Source: Balneolaceae bacterium (GTDB taxonomy: Bacteria > Bacteroidota > Rhodothermia > Balneolales > Balneolaceae). From it: a DNA stretch of 27,948 bases. The position numbers and the translations under genes are program-made. The notes under the pieces are model-generated. The model was not told where the DNA came from and did not search any database. It saw nothing but the letters and a program-made list of their open reading frames with translations. The stretch's first letter is position 1, and every line of letters starts with the position of its first letter. Below are positions 8,513-15,958 of this stretch, piece after piece. Where the stretch lies: the NCBI GenBank assembly GCA_021767245.1, contig JAASTO010000007.1, positions 1 through 27,948 of the forward strand. The letters run 5' to 3'.

Positions 8513-9354
8513 GAGGATACCCCGTTAAAGTGATCGTTCATTTTTTCTGTTTTCAGTATGATCGAATTAAAAAGCAGTTCAAGATCAATGCCTTCCTGAC
8601 TTTTTCCTTCATAAGAGGGAAGAATTGCTTGTATGCCTCCTAAGGCATCTTCACCGTATAAATAATTTTTCGGAGAGTCTTGATCGATGGTTTGAAATGC
8701 CAGTTTCATTTCAATTTCATCCATTGAACGGTTAAAAACGATTTTTCCATCCTTCAAAACGATCATGTGGTCGATCATACTGCCTAAATCACGGACCTGA
8801 TGGGTCGAGATCAAAATAGCTCTATCCTGGAGCTCAAGTGAGGCAACTATGCGACGAAACTGACTTTTAGATGGGATATCAAGCCCATTAGTCGGCTCAT
8901 CAAAAAGCAGAAGGCTTGAATTAGTAGCTATCGAAAATGCGATCAAAAACTTTTTACGCTGACCAAAGGATAGGGAATTAAGTTGTTTAGAAGGGTCAAC
9001 CTCAAAAACCTTCAGGATTTCGTTCATGACCTTTCTGTCAAACCGGGGATAGAGAGGGCTATGTATGTTTGTGTAGGTGTCACCGGTTATTTTAGGCAGG
9101 TCAAATTGTTCAGGAAGAATATAAAGTTCCCTTAAAGTTTCAATGGACCTTGTTTTGGTAAGATTCCCATGTAGACTACAGGTACCTTTCTTGGGAAAAA
9201 GCATGCCTGAAATGATATTCAGTAAGGTACTTTTTCCCGCTCCGTTCAGCCCAAGTAATCCATAGATTCCCCCTGCTTTGACATCCAGGTCTAAGTTTTG
9301 GATCAGCGGAGTACTCGATTTATAAGAAAATGATAGGTCGTTGATTGAAAGCAT
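8509..9354 (-). CDS. ABC transporter ATP-binding protein
   Basis: A 281-residue ATPase energising the adjacent permease. Walker A is GLNGAGKST at about residues 35-43. The signature region reads LNSLSFGQRKKFLIAFS, where SFGQ replaces the usual SGGQ, and is followed by Walker B LLLFDEPTNGLD and an H-loop ILISTHQV. The last 70 residues or so, beyond the core domain, are unassigned. It is the first gene of the operon; its ATG is 15 bp from the 30-bp palindrome that probably carries the operator. The single complete nucleotide-binding domain and exporter-like sequence fit YtrB/EcsA-like or bacitracin-type ABC ATPases. The transported substrate cannot be read from the sequence. Confidence 0.92.
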   Translation of the reverse strand: MLSINDLSFSYKSSTPLIQNLDLDVKAGGIYGLLGLNGAGKSTLLNIISGMLFPKKGTCSLHGNLTKTRSIETLRELYILPEQFDLPKITGDTYTNIHSPLYPRFDRKVMNEILKVFEVDPSKQLNSLSFGQRKKFLIAFSIATNSSLLLFDEPTNGLDIPSKSQFRRIVASLELQDRAILISTHQVRDLGSMIDHMIVLKDGKIVFNRSMDEIEMKLAFQTIDQDSPKNYLYGEDALGGIQAILPSYEGKSQEGIDLELLFNSIILKTEKMNDHFNGVSS

Positions 9355-9369
9355 TGAACCCCTTGTTTG

Positions 9370-9399
9370 ATTACTGTGTTAGTATAGTAATACAGTAAT
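9370..9399. promoter_or_regulatory. 30-bp palindrome, probable GntR/YtrA operator
   Basis: Arms ATTACTGT (9370-9377) and ACAGTAAT (9392-9399) are exact reverse complements. Pairing continues inward (TTA/TAA, TA/TA) so that 13 of 15 positions match, with one G/T and one G/G mismatch. The site is 15 bp upstream of the start codon of the first gene of the ABC operon, where it would overlap the promoter or start of transcription. YtrA-type GntR proteins bind palindromes upstream of their own operon, so autoregulation is the natural reading. No second copy was noticed in the window. Confidence 0.75.
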
Positions 9400-9446
9400 T
9401 AATTTCCAAATGGCTTTCGCAATTTTGAAGAAAGGGAAAGTAAATC

Positions 9447-9545
9447 GATACTTAATTATCGCTCAGACGCAGAGCGTCCTGAGCGAGCGATGAAGTATCC
9501 ATTAAACTAAGACTTACCTCGCTCCTGACGCTCTGCGTCGGAGCG
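9447..9545. repeat. Dispersed double-hairpin element, copy 1
   Basis: Two hairpins, 9460-9485 (CGCTCA...TGAGCG) and 9520-9545 (CGCTCC...GGAGCG), flank an AT-rich core. Their loops, GCAGAGC and GCTCTGC, are reverse complements, so the halves can also pair with each other. A further pair GATACTT (9447-9453) / AAGTATC (9493-9499) encloses the left hairpin. It lies downstream of hisS, where it could end transcription. A second copy with the same architecture is at 24469-24564. Confidence 0.8.
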
Positions 9546-9563
9546 TATTGGTAAACACTCAGA

Positions 9564-10820
9564 TTAACTCAGTTTAGTTAGGATCTCATCAAAGGAAAGT
9601 GAATCTTCCTCACTTTCTTTCATATTGCGGAGTGTGAATTTGCCTTCGTTCAGCTCATTGTCTCCAATGATAATGGTATAACGGGCATTTTCACGATTGG
9701 CATCTTTCATCTGTGCTTTCATGGAACGGCTCATATAATCCATGGTAGCAGAGACGCCGGCTTCCCGTAGTTTCGGAAGGTGTTTAATGGCAAAGGATCT
9801 GGCGGGATCTCCAAGAGTGACGAAATAAACATCCACTGATTTTTCTTCAGCAAGTTCAATATCCAGCTCTTCGCAGGCGATCAGTAACCGCTCCATACCG
9901 GCTGCAAAACCAACAGCCGGGGTAGGCTGACCTCCGATCTCCTCAACCAGCAGATCGTAGCGGCCACCACCGGCCAGGGCATCCTGTGAGCCGAGGTCCG
10001 GTGAGGTTAGCTCAAATGCCGTGCGTGTGTAATAATCCATGCCGCGCACCAGGTAAGGATCGATGGTGTAGCTGATCCCAAGGTCATCAAGGTATTTGGT
10101 TACCTTATCAAAATGGGAAGCCGTTTCCTCATTCAGGTAATCCTGTATGACCGGTGCATTCTTGATGAATTCCTGATCTTCCGGTTCTTTCGAATCGAGG
10201 ATGCGCATTGGATTCTTTTCAAACCGATTTTGGGATACCTCACTCAGTTTGGATAGGTTCGGCTTCAGATATTCACGAAGTGTTTCCTTGTAAGCTTCGC
10301 GACTTTCAGGATCACCGACCGAGTTCAATTTCAATTCAAAATTCTTGATCCCGATCCGTTCGTAGATCCTCATCATAAAGGCAATGGTTTCCACATCAGC
10401 TACCGGGTCATCGCTACCGATCACCTCAACCCCAAACTGATGGAACTGACGCTGACGACCTTTTTGCGGTTTTTCAGCCCGGAACATCGGTCCGATGTAG
10501 TAAAGTTTTTGTGAACCACCGCGCTGATCCAGGTGATGTTCAACGTAGGAACGCACAACCGGAGCTGTAAGCTCAGGTCGCAATACATAATGGCTGTCCC
10601 CTTTTTCGAAGGCAAAGATCTCTTTGGATACAATATCGGTCAGTTGGCCAATACCCCGTACGATCAGCTCCGTTTGTTCCATGATGGGGGTGCGAATTTC
10701 CTCAAAGTTGAACCTGGCGGCTTCCTCATGGATGATATGTTCCAATGCCCTCCATTTTGGGGATTCATCCGGAAGTATATCTACCATTCCAACGTGCGAG
10801 GTGTACTTGGGTTTTGCCAT
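9564..10820 (-). CDS. hisS: Histidine--tRNA ligase
   Basis: Class II aminoacyl-tRNA synthetase of 418 residues, the usual length, that charges tRNA-His with histidine using ATP in the cytoplasm. The catalytic core spans about residues 1-325. It has the motif 2 region (YYIGPMFRAEKPQKGRQRQFHQFGVEVIG) and the two histidine-specific motifs, LVRGMDYYTRTAFE and AGGGRYDLLVEEIGG, with the motif 3 end TPAVGFAAGMERLL. Residues about 330-418 are the anticodon-binding HGTP domain (DVYFVTLGDPARSFAIKHLPKLREAGV, then ARYTIIIGDNELNEGKFTLRNM). The start yields MAKPKYTSHVGMVDILPDES, as in homologues. It appears to be a single-gene unit: a TATCTTTG box lies about 40 bp upstream and a double-hairpin repeat follows the stop. 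Confidence 0.97.
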   Translation of the reverse strand: MAKPKYTSHVGMVDILPDESPKWRALEHIIHEEAARFNFEEIRTPIMEQTELIVRGIGQLTDIVSKEIFAFEKGDSHYVLRPELTAPVVRSYVEHHLDQRGGSQKLYYIGPMFRAEKPQKGRQRQFHQFGVEVIGSDDPVADVETIAFMMRIYERIGIKNFELKLNSVGDPESREAYKETLREYLKPNLSKLSEVSQNRFEKNPMRILDSKEPEDQEFIKNAPVIQDYLNEETASHFDKVTKYLDDLGISYTIDPYLVRGMDYYTRTAFELTSPDLGSQDALAGGGRYDLLVEEIGGQPTPAVGFAAGMERLLIACEELDIELAEEKSVDVYFVTLGDPARSFAIKHLPKLREAGVSATMDYMSRSMKAQMKDANRENARYTIIIGDNELNEGKFTLRNMKESEEDSLSFDEILTKLS

Positions 10821-10861
10821 GTGTGTTTTTGGGTTGAAGTAAAATCAGTTTAAATATCGCC

Positions 10862-10869
10862 CAAAGATA
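10862..10869 (-). promoter_or_regulatory. Possible Bacteroidetes-type -7 box upstream of hisS
   Basis: On the minus strand the sequence reads TATCTTTG, an exact match to the TAnnTTTG -7 element known from Bacteroidetes promoters, about 40 bases before the hisS ATG. I see no convincing -33 TTTG at the expected distance, and an 8-base motif with two free positions is a weak signal. Confidence 0.35.
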
Positions 10870-10890
10870 AGGGGAGTGGGGGAGAATGTC

Positions 10891-12402
10891 TCAGAGGAAT
10901 TTAGATTTGAGATCTTTCCATATTCCGTTAACCTCTTCTGAAATATTCAAACTCAAAACACCGACACTGTAAACCAAAGTGATAGCTGCCGATCTTAGTA
11001 GAATATCGAAATAGGTGTTATCCAGATGACCGGTGTTAAGGCTTGCCCAAAGTACAACAGAACTGAAACCGGTCAGGATCAGGATCTTGGAGGAAAAGGG
11101 CTGCATCCTGAATTTGATCCAAACATAGATGCCTTTTATGAGGTTGTATAACAGCAGGGAGGAGACAGTGGCAATGGCTGCTCCGGTCATGCCATAAGAA
11201 GGGATAAGCCAGTAATTAAGTGATATGGAAAAAATGATGAGAATGATCATCGAGATCAGATCGAATCGGTAAAATTTGGAATTCAAGATAATAGCACCAT
11301 TTATTCCCGCCGCCATATTGATGAGTTTTGAGATTCCAATAAGAATAATGACCATAGAGGCACCGGTATATGTTTCCGGTAATATCTGATCAAGATTATG
11401 GAGGTTGGCGACAACTCCTATGAATACAAGGAATCCGGGTACCATCTGATTAATGGATGAACTCTTGTAGATTCTCTCAACCTGATTGTAGTTTTTTTCT
11501 TTTAAGTGCTTGGCAATAAGGGAAGGCGCGATCTTGCCGACCGCACGCTGTGGTACAATAATCACACTGCCAATGTAAAAGGCTATAGCATATACTCCCG
11601 TTTCTGAGAGCCCTGACAGTGAACCCAGCATAATGATATCAATATTATTCACAATAAGGGTTGTCATACCCCCCAATACTGCGAATAACCCATAGTTAGC
11701 CATTCGTTTTACCAGGGTGGTTTTGAGGTAGGCAAAATTTGGTTTCAGGAACAGTTCTCCTTGCTTAAACAAAAATAGCAGAAGCAGTAAGGGCTGAAGG
11801 ATATAAGAACAGGCAAAACCGATCATAAATTGTTGAAAATTTAGCCAATTAAACCAAAAAAAAACCAACAAAAGAATGGTAACGAGTCGAAGTATGACCT
11901 CACTTATAACCGATCCGGGTACGGAATGTAAACGAGCTCGTACATAACTGTTGATCACTTCAAAGTAGAGTAAGCCAAATACAATGGGAATGAGCAATAA
12001 GTAATAATCCCCGAAGTAGGTTGACGTATCATAGTAAGATATCAGTAGGTCATCGAATAGAAAAATGACCCCTAAAAATAAAATAAAACCTGTACTGGGA
12101 ACCACTAATACTAAGAATAGGAATCCATTATGATCATTGTTGTCATCTTCAAAATAGGGGAAAAACCGGATAGCTGTATTGTTCATCCCCAAATGGGCGA
12201 ATTGAGTAAACACAAATGAAACAGAAAGCAGCAGGCGGGTCAACCCGTACTGATCAGGTTCAAGAAAATTAGGGTACAGATATATAGTGGAAATGAAACC
12301 TAGTAGAATACCAATGTAGGTGATAATGGTATTGATAATACTTTGTTGTTTTATGACACCCAAGGGATCTGAAAATATTCGTTGAAAATTAAAAACGGTC
12401 AT
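10891..12402 (-). CDS. Oligosaccharide flippase / polysaccharide biosynthesis membrane protein
   Basis: A 503-residue inner-membrane protein with about 12-14 hydrophobic helices across its whole length, the size and pattern of the Wzx/MATE-like polysaccharide biosynthesis (MOP) superfamily. Typical stretches include YGLTRLLLSVSFVFTQFAHLGMNNTAIRFFP near residue 60, ANYGLFAVLGGMTTLIVNNIDIIMLG near 235 and GAAIATVSSLLLYNLIKGIYVW near 405. Such proteins move lipid-linked glycan units across the inner membrane. It stands alone in its direction, divergent from the methyltransferase-like gene 130 bp away, and together with the glycosyltransferases and TupA-like protein points to a small surface-glycan region. 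The exact lipid-linked substrate is unknown. Confidence 0.85.
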   Translation of the reverse strand: MTVFNFQRIFSDPLGVIKQQSIINTIITYIGILLGFISTIYLYPNFLEPDQYGLTRLLLSVSFVFTQFAHLGMNNTAIRFFPYFEDDNNDHNGFLFLVLVVPSTGFILFLGVIFLFDDLLISYYDTSTYFGDYYLLLIPIVFGLLYFEVINSYVRARLHSVPGSVISEVILRLVTILLLVFFWFNWLNFQQFMIGFACSYILQPLLLLLFLFKQGELFLKPNFAYLKTTLVKRMANYGLFAVLGGMTTLIVNNIDIIMLGSLSGLSETGVYAIAFYIGSVIIVPQRAVGKIAPSLIAKHLKEKNYNQVERIYKSSSINQMVPGFLVFIGVVANLHNLDQILPETYTGASMVIILIGISKLINMAAGINGAIILNSKFYRFDLISMIILIIFSISLNYWLIPSYGMTGAAIATVSSLLLYNLIKGIYVWIKFRMQPFSSKILILTGFSSVVLWASLNTGHLDNTYFDILLRSAAITLVYSVGVLSLNISEEVNGIWKDLKSKFL

Positions 12403-12532
12403 CGGGTCAGTTACTGAAAGGTGTTAACTCACCCAAATTTTCGATCAATAAAAATGCATATGTTTTTCGGTCTAATCCAATATTAAATGTGTTACTTTAT
12501 TACAGATATATTTGAAAGAAAACATCATACCC

Positions 12533-13204
12533 ATGACCTTAGATGAACTAGCCGGCAAACTACTACCCAAAGGCATATATCAAAGACTGTACGTTTTAAG
12601 ACATCTTCAGAAATTATCTATGCGAAATGGTGCTTATCTGGTGGAAACAGGTTATATAAATTCAATAAAAAGAAAGGAGCCGGTAAATAAAAAAGGTAAA
12701 CCAATTCCCTGGATGAATTATTCTTTCATTGACTTTCTTGAACCCCGTTTGAATAATTCGATGAGAGTATTTGAATATGGTTCAGGGTACTCCACCTTAT
12801 ATCTCGCTGAAAGAGTTCAATTTGTGACTTCCATTGAATATGACAAAGAATGGTTTAATAAGATGAGGGAGGCCCTAATAGACAAGGATAATTGTGAAGT
12901 ATTTTATTATCCTACTCCTGAAAAGTACAATGTGGCGATCAAAGAACACGGTGAAGAAACATATGATATCATAATTGTAGATGGGCGGGACAGGGAAGAG
13001 TGCATAAAACACGTTATTCCCTATCTGGGAGATACAGGAGTTGTAATACTGGATGATAGCTGGAAAGAAAAATTTGACGATGTTTTTAAATATTTTCAGA
13101 GAGAGGGATTCAAAGAGATCAGTTTTACTGGTTTAAAGGCGGGAGGTATGATAGTTGAAAAAACAACGGTCTTTTACAGGAATAACAATGTATTGGGTAT
13201 TTGA
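12533..13204 (+). CDS. SAM-dependent methyltransferase-like protein
   Basis: A 223-residue soluble protein with a class I methyltransferase fold. The glycine-rich SAM-binding motif I is RVFEYGSGYSTLYLAE, followed by an acidic residue at the end of strand 2 (VTSIEYDKEWF). Motif IV-like YDIIIVDGRDREECIKHV and strand 5 GVVILDDSW are clear. I chose the ATG at 12533; an in-frame TTG at 12512 would add seven residues with no visible domain content. The acceptor is unknown. Flanked by the flippase gene and the TupA-like gene, it may modify a sugar or lipid-linked glycan. It converges with the ATP-grasp gene with 15 bp between stops. Confidence 0.78.
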   Translation: MTLDELAGKLLPKGIYQRLYVLRHLQKLSMRNGAYLVETGYINSIKRKEPVNKKGKPIPWMNYSFIDFLEPRLNNSMRVFEYGSGYSTLYLAERVQFVTSIEYDKEWFNKMREALIDKDNCEVFYYPTPEKYNVAIKEHGEETYDIIIVDGRDREECIKHVIPYLGDTGVVILDDSWKEKFDDVFKYFQREGFKEISFTGLKAGGMIVEKTTVFYRNNNVLGI

Positions 13205-13219
13205 TCCAGTTGTAAATCA

Positions 13220-14104
13220 CTAATTGAGATCTAACATTGCCCCAATTTCATATTCCCAGAATCTTGGTTGAAATGGGATAAATCCATTACCGGGATAGTT
13301 TGTAAGTTCACCGAAATAAATCTGATCATCGGTTATATACAGATCAACACGTATAAAATTGAATTCCTGAGACAAAGCCTCAGAAACCCTTATAGCTTCA
13401 TCTAGTAGAGCCGGTTTTTTGCTGGGTTGATGGGTAGCCGGGTATAACAATTCGGCCTCTATCTTTTTGAAGTTACGATCGTACAGGTTTCTTCTTTGAG
13501 GTTGAGTTCCAAACCGATCGATATCCTCCTGAATGACTTTAACCTTACCATCAAAACAAAAGAATTTCCAGTCTTTAGGAACCTGCCCCTGAGAATCGGT
13601 AAGTAACTTTTCAGCAATAATTTCACGCGAAAGTCCTTTATACACCCATTCATGTCCTACTTTATAGTAATCGGTATTCTTCCAGGTTTCCGTGAGTTCA
13701 AAGATCTCTTCATATGAATGGTCAGATTTAGATCGTATAATTTTGACCATGCCACAACCATGATTGGCTTTCAGTACAAACTGTTGAGGAAGAGAATCCC
13801 AGGCTTCTTTGGTCATGGTTTTATAGGAGCCGAGAAGAGGAATTAGAGGCTCTGAGCCGACCTTTTCTGAAACATATTCCCGAACTTTTATGCGATCTGC
13901 GACCAGTTTCCGAATTGGCGTTCGTTCATAAAGCTTGATGTGCTGAATTTTCTCCGTGAAAAGTGTTGGGTTTTCAAAATCACCCCACTTCTTCATAACC
14001 AGCCAGTACCGGATCTTTGCATACCATTTGTCATTCACGATATGAATGAGGACCCCCCAAAATAACTTAGAAACTATAACATGGATCATGTTTCGCATAA
14101 TCAT
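13220..14104 (-). CDS. TupA-like ATP-grasp protein
   Basis: A 294-residue protein resembling the TupA-like ATP-grasp family, named for the teichuronopeptide biosynthesis protein of alkaliphilic Bacillus and often found in glycan clusters. Visible features are the N-terminal DRIKVREYVSEKVGSEPLIPLLGSY and LPQQFVLKANHGCGMVKIIRSKS, the ATP-binding lysine and glycine-rich loop; the middle part PKDWKFFCFDGKVKVIQEDIDRFG; and the C-terminal FNFIRVDLYITDDQIYFGELTNYPGNGF with metal-binding acidic and asparagine residues. ATP-grasp enzymes join an acid to an amine or similar nucleophile through an acyl phosphate, so it may add an amino acid or amine to a surface polymer. It is 3 bp downstream of a glycosyltransferase gene on the same strand, so the two form an operon. 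Confidence 0.85.
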   Translation of the reverse strand: MIMRNMIHVIVSKLFWGVLIHIVNDKWYAKIRYWLVMKKWGDFENPTLFTEKIQHIKLYERTPIRKLVADRIKVREYVSEKVGSEPLIPLLGSYKTMTKEAWDSLPQQFVLKANHGCGMVKIIRSKSDHSYEEIFELTETWKNTDYYKVGHEWVYKGLSREIIAEKLLTDSQGQVPKDWKFFCFDGKVKVIQEDIDRFGTQPQRRNLYDRNFKKIEAELLYPATHQPSKKPALLDEAIRVSEALSQEFNFIRVDLYITDDQIYFGELTNYPGNGFIPFQPRFWEYEIGAMLDLN

Positions 14105-14107
14105 GGC

Positions 14108-15040
14108 CTACCTTGACTTCTTCCTTTCGGAAGTGTATCCATTTAATATCCAGTACCGGAACTTAAGCAACATGATGCCCTTGGATGGGGTAAAACCAAT
14201 CAGATAAATCAAAAACAGGGCTAAACTTACAGCTGTTTTAAAGATCTCTTTGAAGTTATGAATGAGTTTGAGTTTTGGGGAGCTTTCCGCCTGTCTTGCG
14301 ACACTTCTTCCCATGCCTTCAGCTTGCTTTCGTATGTAATCTTTTGTGGCTCTTTCAGGTCCTATTCGGTGGTACAAAATAGCTTGTGGAAGATAGAGTA
14401 TGGGTTCTCCCAAAGACTTGACTCTGTTGAATAAGTCTTTCTCCTCATTGGCGATGAGCTGATCTCCTTTTCGGCCGAGATCCGTGTCAAATAAGCCGGT
14501 CTCTTCAAAGAGCTCTTTCCTGAATCCCATGTTTCCGCCAAACGGATATTTGTTTCCGGGGTATTCCCTGACTTTTTTTCCAAGATTGTGATACCCAAAA
14601 AGAGACAGTAAATAGTGAGAAGCCCATATGGGTTTATGATCGTCAAACTGAACCCTGATCTGCCCACCGGCAGCATGGTAGTTCGGATAGGTCTCAAAGA
14701 AATTTATCCAGTTTTCTATAAAATGTTGTTCAGCCCGGATGTCATCATCCACAAAAACAATATGCTCTGAGGCAGCTTCCCTGATTCCACGGTTTCGGGC
14801 AAATGACAAGCCCTGTTCAGCTTCTTCAAAATAACTGATCTGAAAAGCGGAGGGATCGGCCTGTTCACGATGTTTGGCTACAACCTCTGGCGTGTTGTCA
14901 GTCGAATTATTATTTACCACCAGGAGCTCAGTCGCTATATTCTCAAGGGGTTGCTGCAACAGTGAATGCAGCGTATCATCAAGATATTCCGCACGGTTAT
15001 AAGTACAGATAATAAAAGTTATATTTGGGGATGGATCCAT
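14108..15040 (-). CDS. Glycosyltransferase family 2 protein
   Basis: A 310-residue GT-A glycosyltransferase that would transfer a sugar from a nucleotide donor to a glycan or lipid acceptor on the cytoplasmic side of the membrane. It shows the family start ITFIICTYNRAEYLDDTLHSLL, the donor-binding VNNNSTDNT, and the metal-binding FVDDDIRAE in place of DxD at about residues 95-100. Two thirds along it has a GNMGFRKELFEETGLFD segment. Residues about 265-290 are hydrophobic (TAVSLALFLIYLIGFTP), which suggests membrane association. It is transcribed into the TupA-like gene with a 3-bp gap and is divergent from a second GT2 gene. Donor and acceptor are unknown. Confidence 0.92.
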   Translation of the reverse strand: MDPSPNITFIICTYNRAEYLDDTLHSLLQQPLENIATELLVVNNNSTDNTPEVVAKHREQADPSAFQISYFEEAEQGLSFARNRGIREAASEHIVFVDDDIRAEQHFIENWINFFETYPNYHAAGGQIRVQFDDHKPIWASHYLLSLFGYHNLGKKVREYPGNKYPFGGNMGFRKELFEETGLFDTDLGRKGDQLIANEEKDLFNRVKSLGEPILYLPQAILYHRIGPERATKDYIRKQAEGMGRSVARQAESSPKLKLIHNFKEIFKTAVSLALFLIYLIGFTPSKGIMLLKFRYWILNGYTSERKKSR

Positions 15041-15120
15041 ACAGGGTCTGATGATTTATGGCTTTGAAAATACATTTTTTATGAAGAAACATGCTAACGG
15101 TAATGTGAGGGAGAAAGATC

Positions 15121-15951
15121 ATGCCTGATTATCCCCCGGTTTCGGCTGTGGTCACTACTCATAACCGCAAAGACTTGCTGAAGCGAGCCCTCGATTCTGT
15201 TAAGGCCCAAACCTATCAAAATCTGGAGCTTGTGGTGATAGATGATGGATCAACGGAGTCGGTAGAATCGATCGTTTCTGAGTATGAAAGGTCCATAGAC
15301 AGGGTGATCTATCATAGAAATGAGGAGGCAAAGGGAGCCTGTGCTGCACGTAATAAAGGGATCGAACTGTCTAATGGTGAGTACATAGCCGGGTTAGATG
15401 ATGATGATGAATGGATGCCGGAAAGAATTCAAAAAATGATGAGTGCTTACAGGGATGAAGAGGCTTGTGTGACTTCAGACGTGTTACACCTTTTCCCAAA
15501 CAGAAAACTGATTTGGAAAAAGGATGAAATTATAACCCTTGAAAGACTTTTATACTCAAATCAAGTGGGCAATCAGGGGCTGATCAAAAAAGAACGGTTG
15601 TTAGAGATAGGGGGATTTGACGAATCGCTAAGTTCCGCGCAGGATTATGATCTTTGGGTACGGTTATGTGAGAGTTATGGACCGATCCGGAATGTTCGGG
15701 AGCCATTGCAAAAAATTCATCTTGAACATGATGGGGAACAGATCACCACCCCAAGAAATCAGTTGAGGGGATACCTCCAATTTTATAGCAAGCACAAACA
15801 TTTGATGAATAAAGACCAGAGAAGATATCAGCTTTATACGATCCGAAAGGCAACCGGTAAGGCAAATAGCCTGACAGACCTGATCACCTGGGTGCCGGCT
15901 AAATTTCTCTGGAAAGAATTGAAGGTTTTTCTTCTGAGGAAGTTTGGGTAA
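15121..15951 (+). CDS. Glycosyltransferase family 2 protein
   Basis: A 276-residue glycosyltransferase of the GT-A fold with VSAVVTTHNRKDLLKRALDSV at the start, VVIDDGSTE as the nucleotide-sugar site, and GLDDDDEWMPERI as the DxD-type metal site at about residues 91-103. The ensuing CVTSDVLHLF and LLEIGGFDESLSSAQDYDLWVRL are typical of family 2 enzymes. GGGAGAAAG sits a few bases before the ATG, one of the few stretches resembling a ribosome-binding site in the window. It is soluble, with no clear membrane segment. It is divergent from the other GT2 gene and converges with yfhO with only 7 bp between stops. The sugar is unknown. Confidence 0.92.
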   Translation: MPDYPPVSAVVTTHNRKDLLKRALDSVKAQTYQNLELVVIDDGSTESVESIVSEYERSIDRVIYHRNEEAKGACAARNKGIELSNGEYIAGLDDDDEWMPERIQKMMSAYRDEEACVTSDVLHLFPNRKLIWKKDEIITLERLLYSNQVGNQGLIKKERLLEIGGFDESLSSAQDYDLWVRLCESYGPIRNVREPLQKIHLEHDGEQITTPRNQLRGYLQFYSKHKHLMNKDQRRYQLYTIRKATGKANSLTDLITWVPAKFLWKELKVFLLRKFG

Positions 15952-15958
15952 TTCAGGC

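Noticed and set aside
10533..10853. Plus-strand open frame opposite the hisS start
   Set aside because: It is antisense to the strongly conserved N-terminus of HisS and has no independent support.
15391..15420. GAT triplet repeat (run of aspartate codons)
   Set aside because: It encodes the metal-binding DDDD/E region of a family 2 glycosyltransferase, not a contingency repeat.
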